DNA of 43,558 nucleotides from Candidatus Laterigemmans baculatus (GTDB taxonomy: Bacteria; Planctomycetota; Planctomycetia; Pirellulales; Pirellulaceae). Below the pieces are notes generated by a model. The model did no database searches. It was not told the origin of the DNA and worked only from the letters and a program-made list of their open reading frames with translations. Positions 42,259-43,558 of this stretch are shown here, piece after piece. The stretch covers positions 1 through 43,558 of the forward strand of contig NZ_WRPR01000060.1 in the NCBI RefSeq assembly GCF_010367455.1, written 5' to 3'. The translations under genes and the position numbers were made by a program. Numbering within the stretch: the stretch's first letter is position 1; each line of letters starts with the position of its first letter.

Positions 42259-42987
42259 CTAGCCGCCACTTAGCGCTCCTGCACACAGCAAAAGCAGAAA
42301 GATGAGGATGACGGCACTAACGCACCCCGCGCAGCTACTGCTGGGCGTTGATGATGCTTCGGCGGTGGCCGACGCAACTGCCGTCGCATTGCCTCCATGC
42401 ACGACATTTACGATTTGCGGCATAGCCGCCGTCCTTCGGCCCTCCTCTGCTGCCCTGAGCACGGGGTCAAGCAGCTCGCCGCAGTGTTTGCACTTTCTGG
42501 CTCTCGACGCGATTACCTCCGCGCAGAACGGGCACTCCGCCGTGTCCGACAACCCGCCGGCCGGAACTGAGGAGCCAACTATTTCGCCCTGGACAAATGG
42601 CGGACGGGAACTCGATGTCTCAGGTTGTTTTGCTTCTGGCTCACCGATCCACTCCATCAGCTGCCTCTGCTCCCGCTCCTCTTCTTGCCGAGCCCTCTCC
42701 TTTTCCTTTCGAGCCCTCGCTTCTTCCTTTTGAACCCTCTCCTTTTCCTTTCGGGCTCTCTCCTTCTCTTTCCGAGCGTGCTCCTTTTCGGCCTGCTCCT
42801 GCTTTACCTTCTTTTCCCACGCTTCTCGCTGCTTCTTGCCCGGCACGCGGAGTTCCGCGGCGCACTCGGGGCAATGCTCTATGTCGCCAGCCTCGCTGAG
42901 TGGCGACGTGAGCCTGGTGGCGCACTTCGGGCAGTCGTACTTGACCTCGTACTTGCCGAAAACGTTCTTTTTGATCTGTGGTTGCAT
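42259..42987 (-). CDS. Double zinc-ribbon, coiled-coil protein with C-terminal TM helix
   Basis: This 242-aa protein has an N-terminal zinc ribbon with Cys19, Cys22, Cys39 and Cys42 (CPKC...CPEC). A long charged coiled coil of repeated RKEKERA-type heptads covers about residues 50-115. A second zinc ribbon is CPFCAEVIASRARKCKHCGE, of the UPF0547 type. A linker follows, then one TM helix at the very C-terminus (VSAVILIFLLLLCAGAL). It is therefore a tail-anchored membrane protein with cytoplasmic zinc ribbons. It precedes the helicase gene by 48 bp and is likely co-transcribed. AGGG lies 9 nt upstream of its ATG. The role is unknown; it could anchor or sense for the helicase (inference), or be unrelated cargo of the island. 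Confidence 0.82.
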   Translation of the reverse strand: MQPQIKKNVFGKYEVKYDCPKCATRLTSPLSEAGDIEHCPECAAELRVPGKKQREAWEKKVKQEQAEKEHARKEKERARKEKERVQKEEARARKEKERARQEEEREQRQLMEWIGEPEAKQPETSSSRPPFVQGEIVGSSVPAGGLSDTAECPFCAEVIASRARKCKHCGELLDPVLRAAEEGRRTAAMPQIVNVVHGGNATAVASATAEASSTPSSSCAGCVSAVILIFLLLLCAGALSGG

Positions 42988-43259
42988 TCCTGCTCGCCCT
43001 CACATCACGGCACCCAATAGGGGGAGATGATAGTGCAGGGGCCGACGCCGTGCGACCTGCCATCAGCATGCGCCTTTCGCCGGGCTAGACCCATAAAAAG
43101 GGGACGCACCTCCATTCGACAGGTTGCAGTTGCTTGTCGTTGCCCGTTCAGGGCGAGCGGGTTTGGGGGGAGGCGTGGGTGACCCTGGGCGACGACTTGG
43201 CGATTTGCTCGGTGGTGGTCTGTTTCAGCTGCTTTGACGCCCATGGAGTCCAGGTCCGG
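42988..43259. other. Gene-free right flank of the island
   Basis: These 272 bp lie between the zinc-ribbon gene and the right direct repeat. A minus-strand open frame crosses it (43005-43289) but runs into the repeat and lacks coding character. The promoter of the zinc-ribbon/helicase operon should be here. The segment around 43095-43250 looks like degraded sequence, possibly from an old insertion, but I see no inverted ends. Confidence 0.4.
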
Positions 43260-43460
43260 TAGTGGGCCGGGAACAACCACGCATGGCACGATTCAGACGA
43301 ATCGATCAGCGGAGGGGGAGGGAACCGCGGATAACACAGAGAACGCAGATGGACAGGAAAGAGCGAGAACTGAGAATCGTCGTTACCGGGCCTCTCCTCG
43401 CCGCAACACTCCCACCCTTCTTCGTGCTCTTCGTGTCCTTCGTGGTTTTTCCGTCTCTCG
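43260..43460. repeat. 201-bp direct repeat, right copy (family E)
   Basis: This is the same sequence and orientation as 36794-36994, with no length difference and about 14 substitutions by eye. It is followed directly by CTAA and the left end of the MITE-like element. Confidence 0.93.
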
Positions 43461-43464
43461 CTAA

Positions 43465-43558
43465 CTGGACAGCGCCACTTTCTCACGCTGAATTGCCATA
43501 AAGTCAGCAGTGCCCAGCAGTTGGCTATCAAGTCGTTTAACGGCAAGCCGAAGGCGAC
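43465..43558. mobile_element. MITE-like element, second copy, cut at window end
   Basis: It begins with the same CTGGACAGCGCCACTTT terminal repeat as 15947-15963 and matches the first 94 bp of that element with only a few changes. The window stops at 43558, the last base of the first palindrome arm. It is flanked on the left by CTAA, the complement of the TTAG flanking the other copy. Confidence 0.88.

Larger units (their letters stand above)
36794..43460. other. Putative genomic (defence-like) island between direct repeats
   Basis: The segment between the two family-E repeats has visibly lower GC than its surroundings. A hand count gives 30/60 G+C at 38701-38760 and 31/60 at 39181-39240, against 41/60 at 33001-33060. 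It carries two nuclease-domain proteins, one of which is a helicase, plus two accessory proteins with hydrophobic C-termini. No integrase, transposase or tRNA boundary was found, so the way it arrived is unknown; recombination between the repeats is possible. Confidence 0.6.

Noticed and set aside
43005-43289. 94-codon minus-strand frame at the right flank
   Set aside because: It crosses into the 201-bp repeat and has no domain features. It was considered as a transposase remnant, but nothing supports that.

Overview
The window is high-GC DNA from a planctomycete, most likely a Pirellulaceae/Rhodopirellula relative. The evidence is two pairs of planctomycete cytochrome (PSCyt1-DUF1549-DUF1553) plus DUF1501 genes, a YXWGXW-repeat exported protein, a BBP2-type porin with a Cys-rich N-terminus, and many short dispersed intergenic palindromes. 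No tRNA, rRNA or CRISPR array was seen. Both window ends lie in dispersed repeats, and the right end stops exactly at the centre of a palindrome, so this may be a contig bounded by repeats.

Layout. 0.6-6.6 kb: envelope genes (YXWGXW protein with a 17 x 15-bp repeat, BBP2 porin, GNAT acetyltransferase coupled to a truncated SphA/MetA-like outer-membrane protein, 8-strand-type barrel protein). 6.8-13.9 kb, all on the minus strand: AGE-family epimerase, STAS protein, glycogen debranching enzyme GlgX, second STAS protein, RsbW-like kinase and membrane-bound HAMP-PP2C phosphatase, several of them with start/stop overlaps. This looks like a partner-switching module wired to glycogen/sugar metabolism. 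14.0-15.9 kb: K+(Na+)/H+ antiporter and a VOC protein. 15.95-16.13 kb: a 187-bp MITE-like element with 17-bp inverted ends and a TTAG duplication. 16.2-23.7 kb: a divergent seven-gene oxidoreductase/lyase cluster (two SnoaL/NTF2-fold proteins, aldo/keto reductase, GMC oxidoreductase; opposite strand: DJ-1/PfpI, benzoylformate-decarboxylase-like ThDP enzyme, DJ-1/PfpI). 24.0-28.0 kb and 30.9-34.8 kb: the two cytochrome/DUF1501 pairs, with a nitrilase and a zinc alcohol dehydrogenase between them. 34.9-36.8 kb: YCII-family, DUF1579 and ExoD-like proteins.

36.8-43.5 kb: an island of visibly lower GC between two 201-bp direct repeats (about 93% identical by eye). It carries a helical protein with a hydrophobic C-terminus, a stand-alone HsdR-N-type PD-(D/E)XK protein, a large SF2 helicase (DDSH motif II, XPD/DinG-like C-lobe) ending in its own PD-(D/E)XK domain, and a double zinc-ribbon/coiled-coil/TM protein. 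There is no methyltransferase or specificity subunit. This is the best candidate in the window for an undescribed, probably anti-phage, system.

The large antisense open frames in the window are by-products of high GC and, around 2 kb, of the tandem repeat. Domain names come from sequence recognition without database searches.
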